Positions 35,065 to 46,600 of a stretch of 47,169 nt of DNA are shown here, one piece after another (positions within the stretch are counted from its first letter, which is position 1; each line of letters starts with the position of its first letter). The DNA is from Circinella minor (Eukaryota; Mucoromycota; Mucoromycetes; Mucorales; Lichtheimiaceae): the NCBI GenBank assembly GCA_016758965.1, contig JAEPRB010000286.1, positions 1 through 47,169 of the forward strand. Direction: 5' to 3'. The notes beneath the pieces are model-generated. The model saw nothing but the letters and a program-made list of their open reading frames with translations. It did no database searches and was not told where the DNA came from. Both the position numbers and the translations under genes were made by a program.

Positions 35065-37279
35065 TTAAGCTCTTCTCTTTCCTTTACGATCAATATCATC
35101 TTCATCATCTGATGATCTTCTTTTACCCTTCTTTGCTTTGTTTAAAAATGTATCCAAACCAAATACATCTTCTTTAGGTGTTGAACGTGCTCCCAAAGTT
35201 TCTTTTTCAAATTCAACAGGTCCACTACTTGAATCACCACCACCACTACCACCATCAGCTCCAGAAAATCCTTTACGCATACCAAACTTGTCTTGTTTAA
35301 TACTAGTTTCTAAATCAGCAGCTTCTTGTTCACCTAAAGCATCAGAACCTTGATCTCCACGGTATCGATAAATAGAGGATGATGTTTGATTGAACAAAGG
35401 TTTATCATATAAACTATAAGCTATTGAACAATGATCATTTTTTTATGTAATTAGTTATTCGAACTTTCCTTGTTTACCTAACCATTTATAAATGAAATAT
35501 ATATATATATATATATATTACTTACATTCTTCATCCTTAAAACCAGAACTAATACCTTGAGATTGATTAAATAATCTTGCATCAAACATACTATCTTTAC
35601 TCATTGAAGGCTTAGCTAAACCTAATGCAATCTTTTCAGAAATATCACGTCCTTGATCACTATATTTATATATTTATATATAAAATTGGGTGAGTCAATA
35701 GTACTCTATATATCATAAATAATGAATAGATATAAAAAAAAAATCTTACCGAGCAAGTTGTTTAGCTTTAGCTTCAGTACCCATTCGACTCATACGTAAT
35801 TCACGTTCTCTTTGTTTTTGTCGATCTCGTCGTAAACGATCACGTTCACGAGCACCTGGATCATTATCATCACCACTTTTTCTTCGTCTTGAAGAAGTTT
35901 CACGATCACTTCTTTCTTCTTCTTCACTTTCACTTGCTGAACCAGATCCTGAACCAGATTCATCTGTAGAATCATAATTTGGCATCAATGATGCTGCTGT
36001 AGGTCTATTTGATGGTGGAGCCACACCAGAACCAGTAGCTGCAGAAGATGATGGTTTGAGACCCGCTCTAATAGAAATTATATACCCTCATTAATAAAAT
36101 AAAAATAAAAAATAAAACATGATTAAAAATAATAATAAAATGTACCTTTCTTCGCGTGCCTTTTGTGCCAAATCTCGTAACTTTTCTTCTTCTGCATCTT
36201 TTTGTTTTTGTGCAAGTTTTTGTTGCATTAAATTTCTTTGTCTTACTTCTTCTCGAGCATGACGATCAGCAGCATATAAAGCTTCAGAAAACTTTGCAAA
36301 ATTATCATTAATAGTTACTTCTTGTAAACCACGACCATCTGCAGCTAATCGTTTATCTAATGGAATGGTATAACCTTTTGTATTTTTCCAATTTGAAATA
36401 CAAGGAGGGATAACCCATTCTGCTTGTTCCTTGGCTGATACTTTACGAGGTGGTGAATGCATAACAGGTGCAGGTGGTGAAGGAGGTCCACGAGGAATTT
36501 TTTTATGTTTATGACTTGGAGGTTCCATAGGATCACTAGGTGCATCCACCATACGAATAATACGTTGTTTTGCACCACCATTAAATTTATCATTTCCAAC
36601 ATTTGAAGCGGGTGTATAACGAATATAAGTAGGGTCCTTGTTCGTACCTCCACTTGTTTTCACTACATTATTAGGTTGAGCTGCAGCAATTTTTGTGTTA
36701 ACAATACGTTCCAATGCTGCTTTCGTTTTTTCAGCAACACTCATAACTTCTTCTTCATTCGGTCGATCCATGGCAATTTTTTCAACGTCGACATCTTTAC
36801 GTTCTTTCAAAGCGACCATGTCTTTAAGTGAAGTATGAACAATACGATCTTCAGAATGACCTTGACGAGCAATTTGATCATATTTCACACTACCATCTGC
36901 ATCCACTTGAAGTGTTAATGCACCCCCACTACGTTCAGTTTTTCGACTCTCTTTTTTACGACCCATGTCTAATGGATATTGTGCAATATGAACTTCTGGA
37001 AATGCACCTCCATTGCCAAAATCTTCAGGTGTTCGTGGTCGATAACTTTTACGTTTACCATAAGGAGGAATATTATCTCCATTACGAGTAGTAACTAATT
37101 GATTCACTCGTTGTTCATATTGAGGAGCTGTTGTAGATGTTGATGATTGAACAGCATGTCGAGGTTTAGGCAATAAACTAATATTTTTTAAATCAATACA
37201 ATTTATTTATTTATTTATTTTTTATAAAAAAAAAAGAATTTCTAATTTTTATAATTTATTACCTTGAAAGAGTCGCCAT
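35065..37279 (-). CDS. SNW1: SNW/SKIP domain splicing factor (Prp45/SNW1)
   Basis: SNW1 is a spliceosome component that stays mostly extended across the activated complex and also acts as a transcriptional coregulator in animals. Five exons: 37279-37263, 37177-36146, 36067-35750, 35659-35526 and 35420-35065; 618 residues. The 17-nt first exon encodes MATLS. Motifs: PYGKRKSYRPRTPEDFGNGG, FPEVHIAQYPLDMGRK, the core PPCISNWKNTKGYTIPLDKR with the SNWKN signature, then LQEVTINDNFAKFSEALYAA and a long charged helix rich in Arg, Glu and Gln. The C-terminal part has a Ser/Glu/Arg-rich stretch, LFNQSQGISSGF, and the basic tail KGKRRSSDDEDD. It is slightly longer than human SNW1 because of the low-complexity tail. 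The family call is firm; short exons are set by phase and conservation. Confidence 0.95.
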
Positions 37280-37413
37280 GGGAGAATAATTATTTAATGT
37301 AATAAAAAAAGAGTAAAAAAAAAAAAAACGACTAGTGAAAAATAATAGGATTTATCCTTTTTTTTTTTTTTTTTTGCTCTTTTCAACTCCCAAAATATTT
37401 CATATTCCGATAG

Positions 37414-37448
<35 letters not shown>

Positions 37449-37562
37449 GAAAGGTAAAGATTTATTTGAATGGTTTTAGGATCTAATAATTCTTTTATAT
37501 TAAAAAGGAACAAAAAAGAAGTATTTTTTTTTTTTACAAAAATAAAAATGTACAAAAATGAT

Positions 37563-37595
<33 letters not shown>

Positions 37596-37611
37596 GGAAT
37601 ATCTTAATAAT
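37280..37611. other. SNW1 promoter and downstream flank of the CYSTM gene
   Basis: This is 332 bases between two minus-strand genes, with T-runs (near 37358-37375), a TA microsatellite at 37419-37445 and a TAA repeat at 37566-37595. No gene is visible. Confidence 0.6.
37566..37595 (+). repeat. (TAA)n microsatellite
   Basis: About ten TAA units lie just downstream of the stop of the small Cys-rich protein gene. On the gene strand they read as TTA repeats in the 3' UTR. Confidence 0.9.
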
Positions 37612-38084
37612 CTAACAGCAACAATTACAACAATCTTCACAACAACAACATAAACATAAAGCTGCCAATCTATTGATTTAAATAGAAAAAATAAAATTAT
37701 TTATTAGTTGTCTCATAGTTACAACATAATAATAATAATACGTAATAAACTTACATTCCACAACAACATCCATGTGGATGATCACAACATCCATATCCTC
37801 CATAATAAGGTGGTGGTGGAGGTGGCGGTGGTGGATAGGGTACTTGTCCCATAGATAATGGTGGTATCGTACTCATCATTGGAGGAGCAACTAAAAGAGT
37901 TTTTTTTTTTTTTTTTATCAATATAAGTTTTCGAATATTTTTGAAAATAACTATTACCTGTGGGTGTAGCATATCCGATGGGTGGTTGTGCAGCTGTTGG
38001 AAAATAAGGTGTTGTAGTAGTAGCAGGTGTCATTATGGTACTTCCAGGATAAGCTGTATTCATTATATTAGGTGGTAATGACAT
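37612..38084 (-). CDS. Small proline-rich, Cys-rich C-terminal protein (CYSTM-like)
   Basis: Three exons, 38084-37958, 37890-37755 and 37669-37612, join with correct phase to a 106-residue protein. The first two thirds are Pro/Thr/Tyr-rich (YPGSTIMTPATTTTPYFPTA) and include a run of nine Pro. The C-terminus, formed across the second intron, reads GYGCCDHPHGCCCGILAALC then LCCCCEDCCNCCC. This short hydrophobic Cys-dense tail after a Pro-rich head is the pattern of CYSTM proteins, tail-anchored stress-response peptides found across eukaryotes. Membrane attachment through the tail is therefore likely, perhaps with palmitoylation; both are inference. The family is defined by composition more than by fixed residues, so the assignment is moderate. 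The ATG at 38082-38084 is the first in frame. Confidence 0.75.
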
Positions 38085-39047
38085 TTGTATAAAATAATAG
38101 AAATTGGAGTATTTATGTCGAAAAAAGAAATAAACTGTAAATAATATTTATTTTAAGCTTTTTATTCAATAAACAATTTAATCATTAAATACATTTTATT
38201 ATTTTTCAATCAAAATTACTAATACGTATCTACCTATCTATGAAACTTACATGTAGTACGTATATTTTACTCTAGAATAAAATAAAAAAAGAAAAAAGAA
38301 AAAGAAAGAAAAAGATTCGGCACGAAAAAGAAATTACAAAAAAAAAAAAAAAAAGGAGGGTAAGAGAAACAGATGACGGTTTGTTTATATTTTATTATTT
38401 TTAGTTTAGCTGAAACTCATGATAACCTATAAAAAAAAATGAACAATAAAGAGAACTTTAAAGAATCTTTATCCTGTAAATAACTAGGATAATTTGAATA
38501 CATATTATTATATATACAAGTTAAAAAAATTAGAGTTGCTTTAATTAAATGTTGTTTTATAATTGACAGCGACTCTTTTAGAAGGACCTCTATATATATA
38601 TACACTTAACTACTCCCTATTCTATAATTGTCTTTTGTTTATATGATACGTACTGCGATATATAAACACTTGATACGTCTACAAGGAGTCAAGTTAACAA
38701 AATGTTATTATTGAATAAGTTTATGTACTACTACGTACTTTATGTTGTGAACCTTGCTGAGCAAGAAAAAAGAACCTCCTCATTATATATATATATATAT
38801 ATATGCTCAGCTTTTCAATATACAGTACGTAAACAAATCAAAACAATTCACTTTATTTTGACATGTATAACTTACTTATGTAACGAATGAATTGAGATAG
38901 TAACATTATAAGTAAAGTATTATTCTCTTTTCGGAAATTACCAAATTGGTAAAAAACTTCTTTCCGATTCCAGTGAAAGACTACACGTATTGTAAAAAAA
39001 ATAATTATTTTATTTTATTTTATTTATAAGCATAATGTTTTACATGA
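38085..39047. other. AT-rich intergenic region
   Basis: This is 963 bases between the start of the CYSTM-like gene and the stop of the F-box gene, both on the minus strand, so it includes the promoter of the former and the 3' UTR of the latter. TACGTA sites lie near 38224, 38257, 38647, 38732 and 38826, and a TA tract at 38784-38804. The 62-codon frames here are not credible. Confidence 0.5.
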
Positions 39048-40650
39048 TCAGATACACTTAACAAATTTTCTAGGTTGATTTACAAGAGAATAAATATTCC
39101 ATTTTCCAGTATCTGATATTTCAATGTCGTAGTGATCTCTACATACATTATTACCAAGTGCAGTCATATGAATAGAATCTGGACCCGATCTATTATGTAT
39201 ATATTTAACAGTTTCAAAAGTTTCAAACAAAAAAGATTTTTTTAACTTTATCTTAATAAAATCCATTTTGAAACATGACATGGTAGAAGCAAAAGCACAT
39301 AAACCTTCATTCGTTAATACTTGTTCTTCTGATTGTTCTTTATAAAGTTGATTAATATCTATACAAGTAAGTCGTTGCTGTTGTTCCCCGTTAGAGTATT
39401 GTTGATGATGATGATTGTTGGGTATAGCAGCTAGCATACGATTGGTGAGTACTGCAATTGGATGTAATTTTAATTTTCGTAATGTTTGTCTACATTTTCC
39501 ATTCAATAAAGCAAGATATCCTTCTTCATTCACATGAATTTGTGGTGATGATAGATTGTCATTAAAAGAAACACGTCCATTCATTTGTTTATCCATAATA
39601 CATAATTCTTCTAAATGTTCAAGATTACCAATAGCTGAAAAAAGTTCATTTGTTTGTGTAGCAAAATAACAGTTATTATTAAAAACGAGGGAAATCAATA
39701 AAGGTATGTTGGGAATGGCTGCAGCCAAAGATATTACTCCTTCTTCAGCAAGATAAAGTTCATTAAAATGTAAATAACATAAGTGTGCCCAACCTTGTTG
39801 TTTAATATGCTTAATCTGATACTTTGATGAAGAAAAAAAGCTGATGTATTCAATATTGGGTATGTCTATATCTCCATTTAATATGTGTTGAGTTGAAGTG
39901 ACATTTTTTAGATAGAGTGACTTTAATTTGATTCGTTTTAATTGTTGTTTATCCATAATAGTTTCTGTATTCGTTTCTATTAATCGTTGTTGCTGTTGTT
40001 GCTGTTGTTGAGGTTGATGAATAGATGGTCGTCTACTTGATAAAAGTGTACGTGAGAAAAATCGACCAGGTGATATTCCTGTAGTGTGTTTAATGGATTC
40101 AATATTTGGACAACGAATTAATAGATGTTCAAGAAAATATTCTGGAGAATGTTGAACATTAATATCGATATGAGTAATAGAATAACCAGTACAAGCAAGT
40201 AAATTATCAAAACTATTTTTCATATCATCTCGATAACTAAATATAACTAACAGCATTAAAAAAAAAAGATTTTATGTTATTTCTGACTCTTCTTTATACT
40301 ACGTTCAAATAAAACTTACTCGATTGAATAGAACGACTTTTTAATTGTACTAAAAAATCCAATGCTCTTCTTTGTTGATCTACATTAAGTTCATCCATCT
40401 TGACGCGTTGTATCGAGTCATTTTTAATATATTGTTTCAATGATAATAAATCTTTACCAATATCACATTCAGGGTCATCTAAATCAGACCAAAATAATGA
40501 CCAGTTTAATAAATAATGACGCCATGTTGAACTTATTTCAAGACAATGAATACGATCACGAAAAGATAAAAATGAAAATAGAGTATTAATTATTTCATTT
40601 GGAAAATAATGTATAAAATCTATTCTTTGGTTATAATTTAAATATGTCAT
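39048..40650 (-). CDS. F-box protein with probable leucine-rich repeats
   Basis: Two exons, 40650-40320 and 40246-39048, join in phase 1 through a 73-nt intron and give 509 residues. An F-box-like stretch opens the protein: DFIHYFPNEIINTLFSFLSF, RDRIHCLEISSTWRHYLLNW, matching the usual LP-x-E-I-x3-I-F-x2-L-x5-L-x3-C-x-W-R spacing. F-box proteins link substrates to Skp1-cullin ubiquitin ligases. The rest has irregular leucine-rich segments (LAACTGYSITHIDINV-like, IPLLISLVFNNNCYF, LEHLEELCIMDKQ, CRQTLRKLKLHP), consistent with the LRR substrate-binding part of Mucorales F-box proteins. A short poly-Q run lies near residue 195. The substrate is unknown. The ATG at 40650 precedes the F-box by about 15 codons, as is typical. 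Confidence 0.75.
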
Positions 40651-41057
40651 TCAGGCGTGGGAAAGGAGGAGAATGGAAATTTATGCTATGAAAAAAAAGG
40701 CATGATTTTATTACTTTGTAAAAAAATATGGTTATGACCCTGAACTTTTTTTTTTCTATTCATCTTATTACTGTAAATTAGCTTGTATTAAAACATATGA
40801 AAAGATTGAGATAATATTATTTTAATAACAAAAAAGACAAAAGATAGATGGTAATTTTTTTTAATGCAACAAAAAAAAAAATGGGGGAAGTGTTTCTTAT
40901 CAGTGTAAGGATAAATGTTTGAGTAACCTAAGCCACTAGTTTTAAATCTTATCGCATCATTTTTTTTTTCTAATCGGGATATAATATATAATGTAACTCA
41001 CTTCCCGGTCCCTGAAAAAATACTTCTTTTTTTTTTTTTTCTCCATTCATCATAACC
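40651..41057. other. Divergent promoter between F-box gene and APRT
   Basis: This is 407 bases shared by two divergent genes. Long T-runs (near 40964 and 41029) directly precede the APRT start, and A-runs lie near 40869. No ORF or recognisable site beyond these is seen. Confidence 0.55.
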
Positions 41058-41791
41058 ATGCCTAACCACGATATCGAACGTCTTAAGAATCTTCTCGGTA
41101 CTCATCCCGATTTCCCTCAAAAGGTAATATATATATATATTATTCATTTTACATTATTATTTACTCATTTTATAACTTAACTAATTATATGTAAATATGT
41201 ATATATATTATAGGGTATTGTTTTTAAAGATCTTTTCCCCATCTTTCAAGATCCCACTGCTGTTGAAGCATTGATTGGTAACATTGTTCATCACATTAAC
41301 TCGACTTATGAAGAAAAAATTGACGTTATTGTTGGTAAATATTATATTCTATTTGATTTTATTCTTGATACAAAAAAAAGAGGGTGGTGATATAGGAAAC
41401 AATAAATATTAATTTATCTCTTAAAATAAAATAAAATAAAGGTTTGGATGCTCGTGGTTTCTTGTTAGGTCCATTAGTTGCTTTAAGATTAGGTGCTGCT
41501 TTTGTTCCTGTACGTAAACAAGGTAAACTTCCTGGTGAATGTGCAAGTGCTATTTATGAAAAAGAATATGGTAAAGATGTATTTGAAATGCAAAAGGATG
41601 CTGTCAAACCCAATTCTCGTGTTATTATCATTGATGATTTAATTGCTACTGGTGGATCTGCTGGTGCTGCTGGTGAATTAGTTAAAAAATGTGGTGCTAC
41701 TACAGTTGAATATGTTTTTGTTATGGAATTAGGATTTTTGAATGGTTCTCAAAAGTTGGATGCTCCAACTTATTCTCTTATTCAATTGTAA
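41058..41791 (+). CDS. APT1: Adenine phosphoribosyltransferase
   Basis: This purine-salvage enzyme makes AMP from adenine and PRPP in the cytosol. Three exons, 41058-41123, 41214-41334 and 41442-41791, give 178 residues, the normal length. Landmarks: LKNLLGTHPDFPQKGIVFKD across the first intron, DVIVGLDARGFLLGPLVALR across the second, FVPVRKQGKLPGE, and the PRPP-binding loop VIIIDDLIATGGSAGAAGEL. The C-terminus ends with DAPTYSLIQL, as in the family. Phases are 0/0 and 1/1. The ATG follows a long pyrimidine tract. A TACGTA lies within the third exon, one of the few in coding sequence. Confidence 0.97.
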
Positions 41792-42231
41792 ATTTAAAAT
41801 CTCCTCTTTTCTCCCTCTCTCTCTCTCTCATCTTTATGATTTTATTTTGTATATATTATCGATTCAAATTGATGTTATTATAAACGTATACGCATATATA
41901 CAATCACTCTCTTTCTCTCTTTTTACATATATTATTTACATTATTAAACTTTTATAATCTATTTTTTTTTTCTTTTTTTTTTTGCTGTTATTCTTTTCTA
42001 CTACTATTATTATTATAAGTGTAATTATTATTAATGTTATTCAGCAAATAAAATAAAAAAAGATAAGTACAGATAAAAATGAATTGTAATATATCATAAT
42101 AAAAGAATTTTTAACAAGAAAAAAAGAGTGGTATATCTATGTACGTACTATAGTATCAAGTGATGATTGGTAGTGTGATAGTGTTTTAAAAGAGGAAGGG
42201 GGTGGGGGAGAGATAGTCAAAATATAATATA
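41792..42231. other. Convergent 3' spacer between APRT and FAD synthase
   Basis: This is 440 AT-rich bases holding the two 3' UTRs. There is a CT repeat just after the APRT stop (about 41812-41829), T-runs near 41963, and AATAAA around 42047. No gene is seen. Confidence 0.6.
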
Positions 42232-43395
42232 TTATACAGATCTATTAGTTGATCGACCACATCGTTCATGAGATTCATTTTGTAACATATAAGCAGGAAA
42301 AAATCCACCATCTTTTCTAGCTAAATCTGGATTTGGATGTGTATTATTCATACTACCAAGAGAAGTATATCTATTATTATTATTATTATTATTATTTTTA
42401 GTTATCACATGACAATAATAATAATAATCCTCCCCTTTTTTTAATCCATATATAAAAAAAAAATATACTTTACCCATCATCATAAAGAGAACAATAAGGT
42501 ATCCGAAGTTGAATTAAAAAATCCCAAATATTTTTATATGACCAGTTTACAATTGGATGAACACGCATAAACTGGGGCCAGCCCTTATCTGTCATGTCAA
42601 AATGTGTTAATTTTTCTATATATAAATATATATATATAAAAGATTAATAAATAAATATAGCAAACAAAACATTTTTTTTTATCTATTACTTTACCAGCAT
42701 AAGGATCATTTCTACGAATACCAACAAAAATAGCCTTTGGTTTTGGATGGGAACAATCTAAAAACTTTTGTAAAGCTTCACGCATAGGACCAGGAATAGA
42801 TACAGTATCTAAACGATATCTTTTAGAACATATGTGTACAAATTCATCCACATGAGGAAAAGGGTTTAAGCAAGTAACATAAACTGTACGAATAATGGAT
42901 GTGGGTTGACCCAAACGACTTAATACAGCAACAACAAGATGAAGTAATACTGTACAATCTTTACCACCATTAAAAGAAAGTGATGTTGCTTCGAATCTTT
43001 ATAAATATATAGAAACAGAATTTTTTCATTAAAAGTTAGATTTATAAGAATGTCCTACCCCTCTTCTCCTCTCTTCGACCCCACCATCCCTTTTTTTCTT
43101 TTTTACCAGTCTACACCTTTTCTTTCCCCCCATAAACATAGAATCTTCCCTCCCCCTGCCCATCATGTTTGTTCATAATAATAATAATAGTTTACCCGAA
43201 TTCTTTATATGCTTCCTCAATAACTTGAAGAGCTTCTTTTACTGGTTTAGATAATGATAAATCGTCCGACTCAGCTAAATTATAAACAGTTTCTTCAATA
43301 TATTTAAAATTATAAGGATCCAAAGTTTCCAAGACTGAATCGACCGGGCCTAATGTACAGCCATTATTTTCAATATGTTGCATAGCACACACCAT
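42232..43395 (-). CDS. FAD1: FAD synthase (FMN adenylyltransferase)
   Basis: This enzyme adenylates FMN to FAD using a PAPS-reductase-like PP-loop domain. Four exons: 43395-43196, 42996-42695, 42615-42474 and 42370-42232; 260 residues, somewhat shorter than yeast Fad1. The N-terminal helical region carries VDSVLETLDPYNFKYIEETV. The PP-loop ATSLSFNGGKDCTVLLHLVV spans the first intron. Further on are IFVGIRRNDPYAG, the HPIVNWSYKNIWDFLIQLRI segment, [20 protein letters not shown] and HPNPDLARK, which form the FMN and ATP site in the family. The open frame extends upstream of 43395 only through a non-ATG codon, so the ATG at 43395 is chosen. A more upstream start through another exon is possible. 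Confidence 0.93.
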
Positions 43396-43417
43396 ATGTG
43401 TCAAACAAAGTGAATAT

Positions 43418-43495
43418 TATATATATATATATATATATATAGTTATTAAAACGAAGAAGAAAAAAAAAGGTATAAAAAAAAAAAAAAAAAAAAAA
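43418..43495 (+). repeat. TA microsatellite followed by long A-run
   Basis: A TA tract (43418-43441) and then a poly-A run of about 23 (43473-43495) lie in the promoter of the FAD synthase gene, between it and the end of the BRCT gene. Confidence 0.85.
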
Positions 43496-43641
43496 GAACA
43501 ACTAATATTTTATATTTTATTTTCCCCACAGTATAAAATTGACTAATGGTCAATCTCAATTCGCCTCTTGTAAAAAAAAATGACGTTCCGCATCTAAATC
43601 CGTTCTATCCGAATTGGATAAGGAATTTTTTTTTTTTTTTT

Positions 43642-46600
43642 TTATTGAGTCAATAATTCATTACGACTAATACAATTTAATAACCATTTAGAATCTCTCA
43701 CTTGATATGATTCTAATATTTTTACATTCTTTTTGTTCTTCAATTGTTTTTTATCCGTAACAATAATAATGGGATGATTTGGATTAATGATACATCGTTG
43801 GATATCATCATTATCACGCCATCCACCTTTAGGTCTTCTATGTTTTACATCACCACCTGCTAATACACATAATCGAACTAAATTTTCACGTTGAGGATGT
43901 TTTTTATCAAAAAAATAAAATACGATACCATGAAATAATAATAATGAATTATTATTATTTTTCTATAACAAAAATAAAAAATAAAAAAAATTTGGGAGTG
44001 TGAGAACAAATAAAATATGTCATTTTTGTCAGACCCAAAATTCTTTTTTTACCGATTTTATATTTGCTCTTTTTAAACGTCCTTTACGAGGTGCAAAAGT
44101 AAATCCTGTAGCTACATCTCCAGCTATTTCATAATTTTCTTCAGATATCCATCTTTTTTGACGAATACAATCCTCTAACCCTATTATATATAAAATAAGT
44201 AAAAATAATAAAATTCCCTTTTTAGGATAATAACTAGACTTACATGATACATCAACAATCCAAACACCTGCTAAAATACCCCATAGATATTTAAGTGTAC
44301 GTTTACATAAATTTTTATCCTTTTCTTTTCTTTTTGTAATGATATGTGTTACACCTTCTTCAACAAGATGACGTGGTATATCGTCTGTATCTGTATTGTT
44401 CACTTGCATTCTTAATCCAGTATCCATTAATTGTGCAAATAAAGTTTCTGCTTGATCCTTAAAAATAATTAAATATCAGTTTCTAAATTGCTTAATCTAT
44501 TTTCAAAAAAAATAAAAATAAAAATAACAAAAGAATGACATACTATTTCAATACCCGTAAACATCACTTGAATTGATTTCGTTGATATTTCTTCTTCTTC
44601 TTCTTTTTCTTGATTATAATAAAGTAAAGATCCTCCTGTATCAGCCAATTGATCTTGTTCAAGTTGTGAACTAGGAATAATACTATTATTCATTATAGAC
44701 AACATTTCATCCTCCATAAATGGAGTGGATGGCATCATACTTTGTTGTACTGTATGCTCTGGTTCTGTATCTCGTAAATTTTGACAAAATTTACATTTTT
44801 CCAAACTTTGAGTATTTTTAAAGAAACAGTGCATACATTCCCAAGCTTCTGTTTCTTTTAGTGATGCTACTGATATGATTGGAGATAACTCTACACTTGA
44901 TAATGATGATGTTGAATGCGTGTCACTAGGTTTGATGTTTTTTAATCGTTTGGAATGGGGAAAAGGTGTATCAATATCAAAAACATCCGATTTATTCATT
45001 GTTGTTGAATTATCATGAATGATTGACTTTTCGATTTGATTATCCAATGTCGAAACCATATCTTCATTGTTGTTATTGTTGTTGCGTGTTGTGACATTAG
45101 AGGTCGGTAATGTCATTATCATATCTTCGTCGTCATCGTCGTCATTGTTGTTGTCATGGTTATTATAATTGTTAATGTCGGTTTCTATAGCAATAACATT
45201 CACTGGTAATGTCTCAATCATATCCTCATCATAACCATCACTATCATCATGTTCATTTCCATTGTTGTTATTATTCGTAGTAGTATCGTCGATCGGGAAA
45301 GTCATTATCATATCCTCCTCATTATCATTATTATCGTCATTTACATTATTAGATTCCATGGTCAACATCATATCATCATCATTAACCGATGTCGTGTCAA
45401 GAATATCATTTTTACTTTTTTCTTGTTGTTCTTGTATCTGTTTTCTATCTTTATCTTTGATATCACACTTGTCATAATCTAATTTTTTCTGGTGTTGCTT
45501 TTGTTTCTTTGTTTGCTTTACAGGTATTTCATCATCAGGAAGAGCGCTACTATCCAATAATGAGAAAAGATCTTCTGAAGTAAGTTCACTCTTCTTATTT
45601 TCTTTTGTTGTTGTTGCTCTATTTTTCCCCTTGTTTGAATCCGTTTGTCGTTTCTTAGATGATGATTCTAATTCATCATCTGGTAATCCATCTTCTTGAC
45701 CCAAACATTCAAATAATAATTGATCAGAAATCTTAGATTGTATTTGTAATGGTGGTGTAGTTTTTCGACGTTTTGATAAAGGTTGTTCGTCATCAGGAAG
45801 TGCACCATAAAGCAGATCTTCCAAAAGTGTTTCTCTGTTGTCGCTGTCGTTATTTCTATTCGGATCATTGTTATTTGATTGTGATGGTAGTTTAGTAATT
45901 TCCAGTTGTTCAATAGTAGATGAACGCTTGTGTGATGTAGTATCATTTTGTTGTTGTTGCTGTGTTATATTATTTACATTGGGATCAAGTGACGGATCGT
46001 ATTTTAATGATTCTACTTGATTTTTATTGTCATGATGATGAGGGTATATTTGATCATTTAAATTATTTTTCTTATCCATCAATGTTGAATCTAGATGATC
46101 GTGTCTATTATTCGATGATGTTATTTGTTCTTGAGTTTTTGAGTGTAATGGACTATGATTTCCCACATCATGATCCACTTTTGTTGCGTGTTGTGTCAGA
46201 GAATTATTAGATATTCTACTTTGATCCGAATTTGTACGGGATAGAAACCAATCTCTTAACATTTCTGGTGTTTTTTCAGGTGTTTCGTTATTGTTAGATG
46301 CATTTTCTTGTAAGAATGGGGTATCAAAAATCAAATGATTATAGTCATTGGATACTGTTGATGAATGATCAAGCATATCATTCATCCATGATGGTAAATT
46401 TATTTCGTCAGATAAACTTCTTGATAACGATGTCACTTCCTCCTGTTGTTGTTGAGTGAGTTGCATTGATATAGATGGTTCATCTTGTGAATCTTTTTCT
46501 TTTTCTTTTAATATATGATGGTGATGATGTTGTGGTCGATTTATTATTGAAAATTTATCGGTCATTGCTGCGGCTGTCAAATCATCCGATGATCGTTTCA

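Noticed and set aside
36357..36653. 98-codon minus-strand frame and several neighbours within SNW1
   Set aside because: These are alternative frames of the SNW1 exon; the SNW1 frame carries the SNWKN signature and full-length similarity.
37595..37741. Tandem trinucleotide tracts considered as a CRISPR-like or satellite array
   Set aside because: They are simple TAA/ATT microsatellites without spacers, and the genome is eukaryotic.
45249..46210. Plus-strand open frames inside the BRCT gene
   Set aside because: They are the antisense of Asp/Asn/Ser-rich codons and show no independent features.
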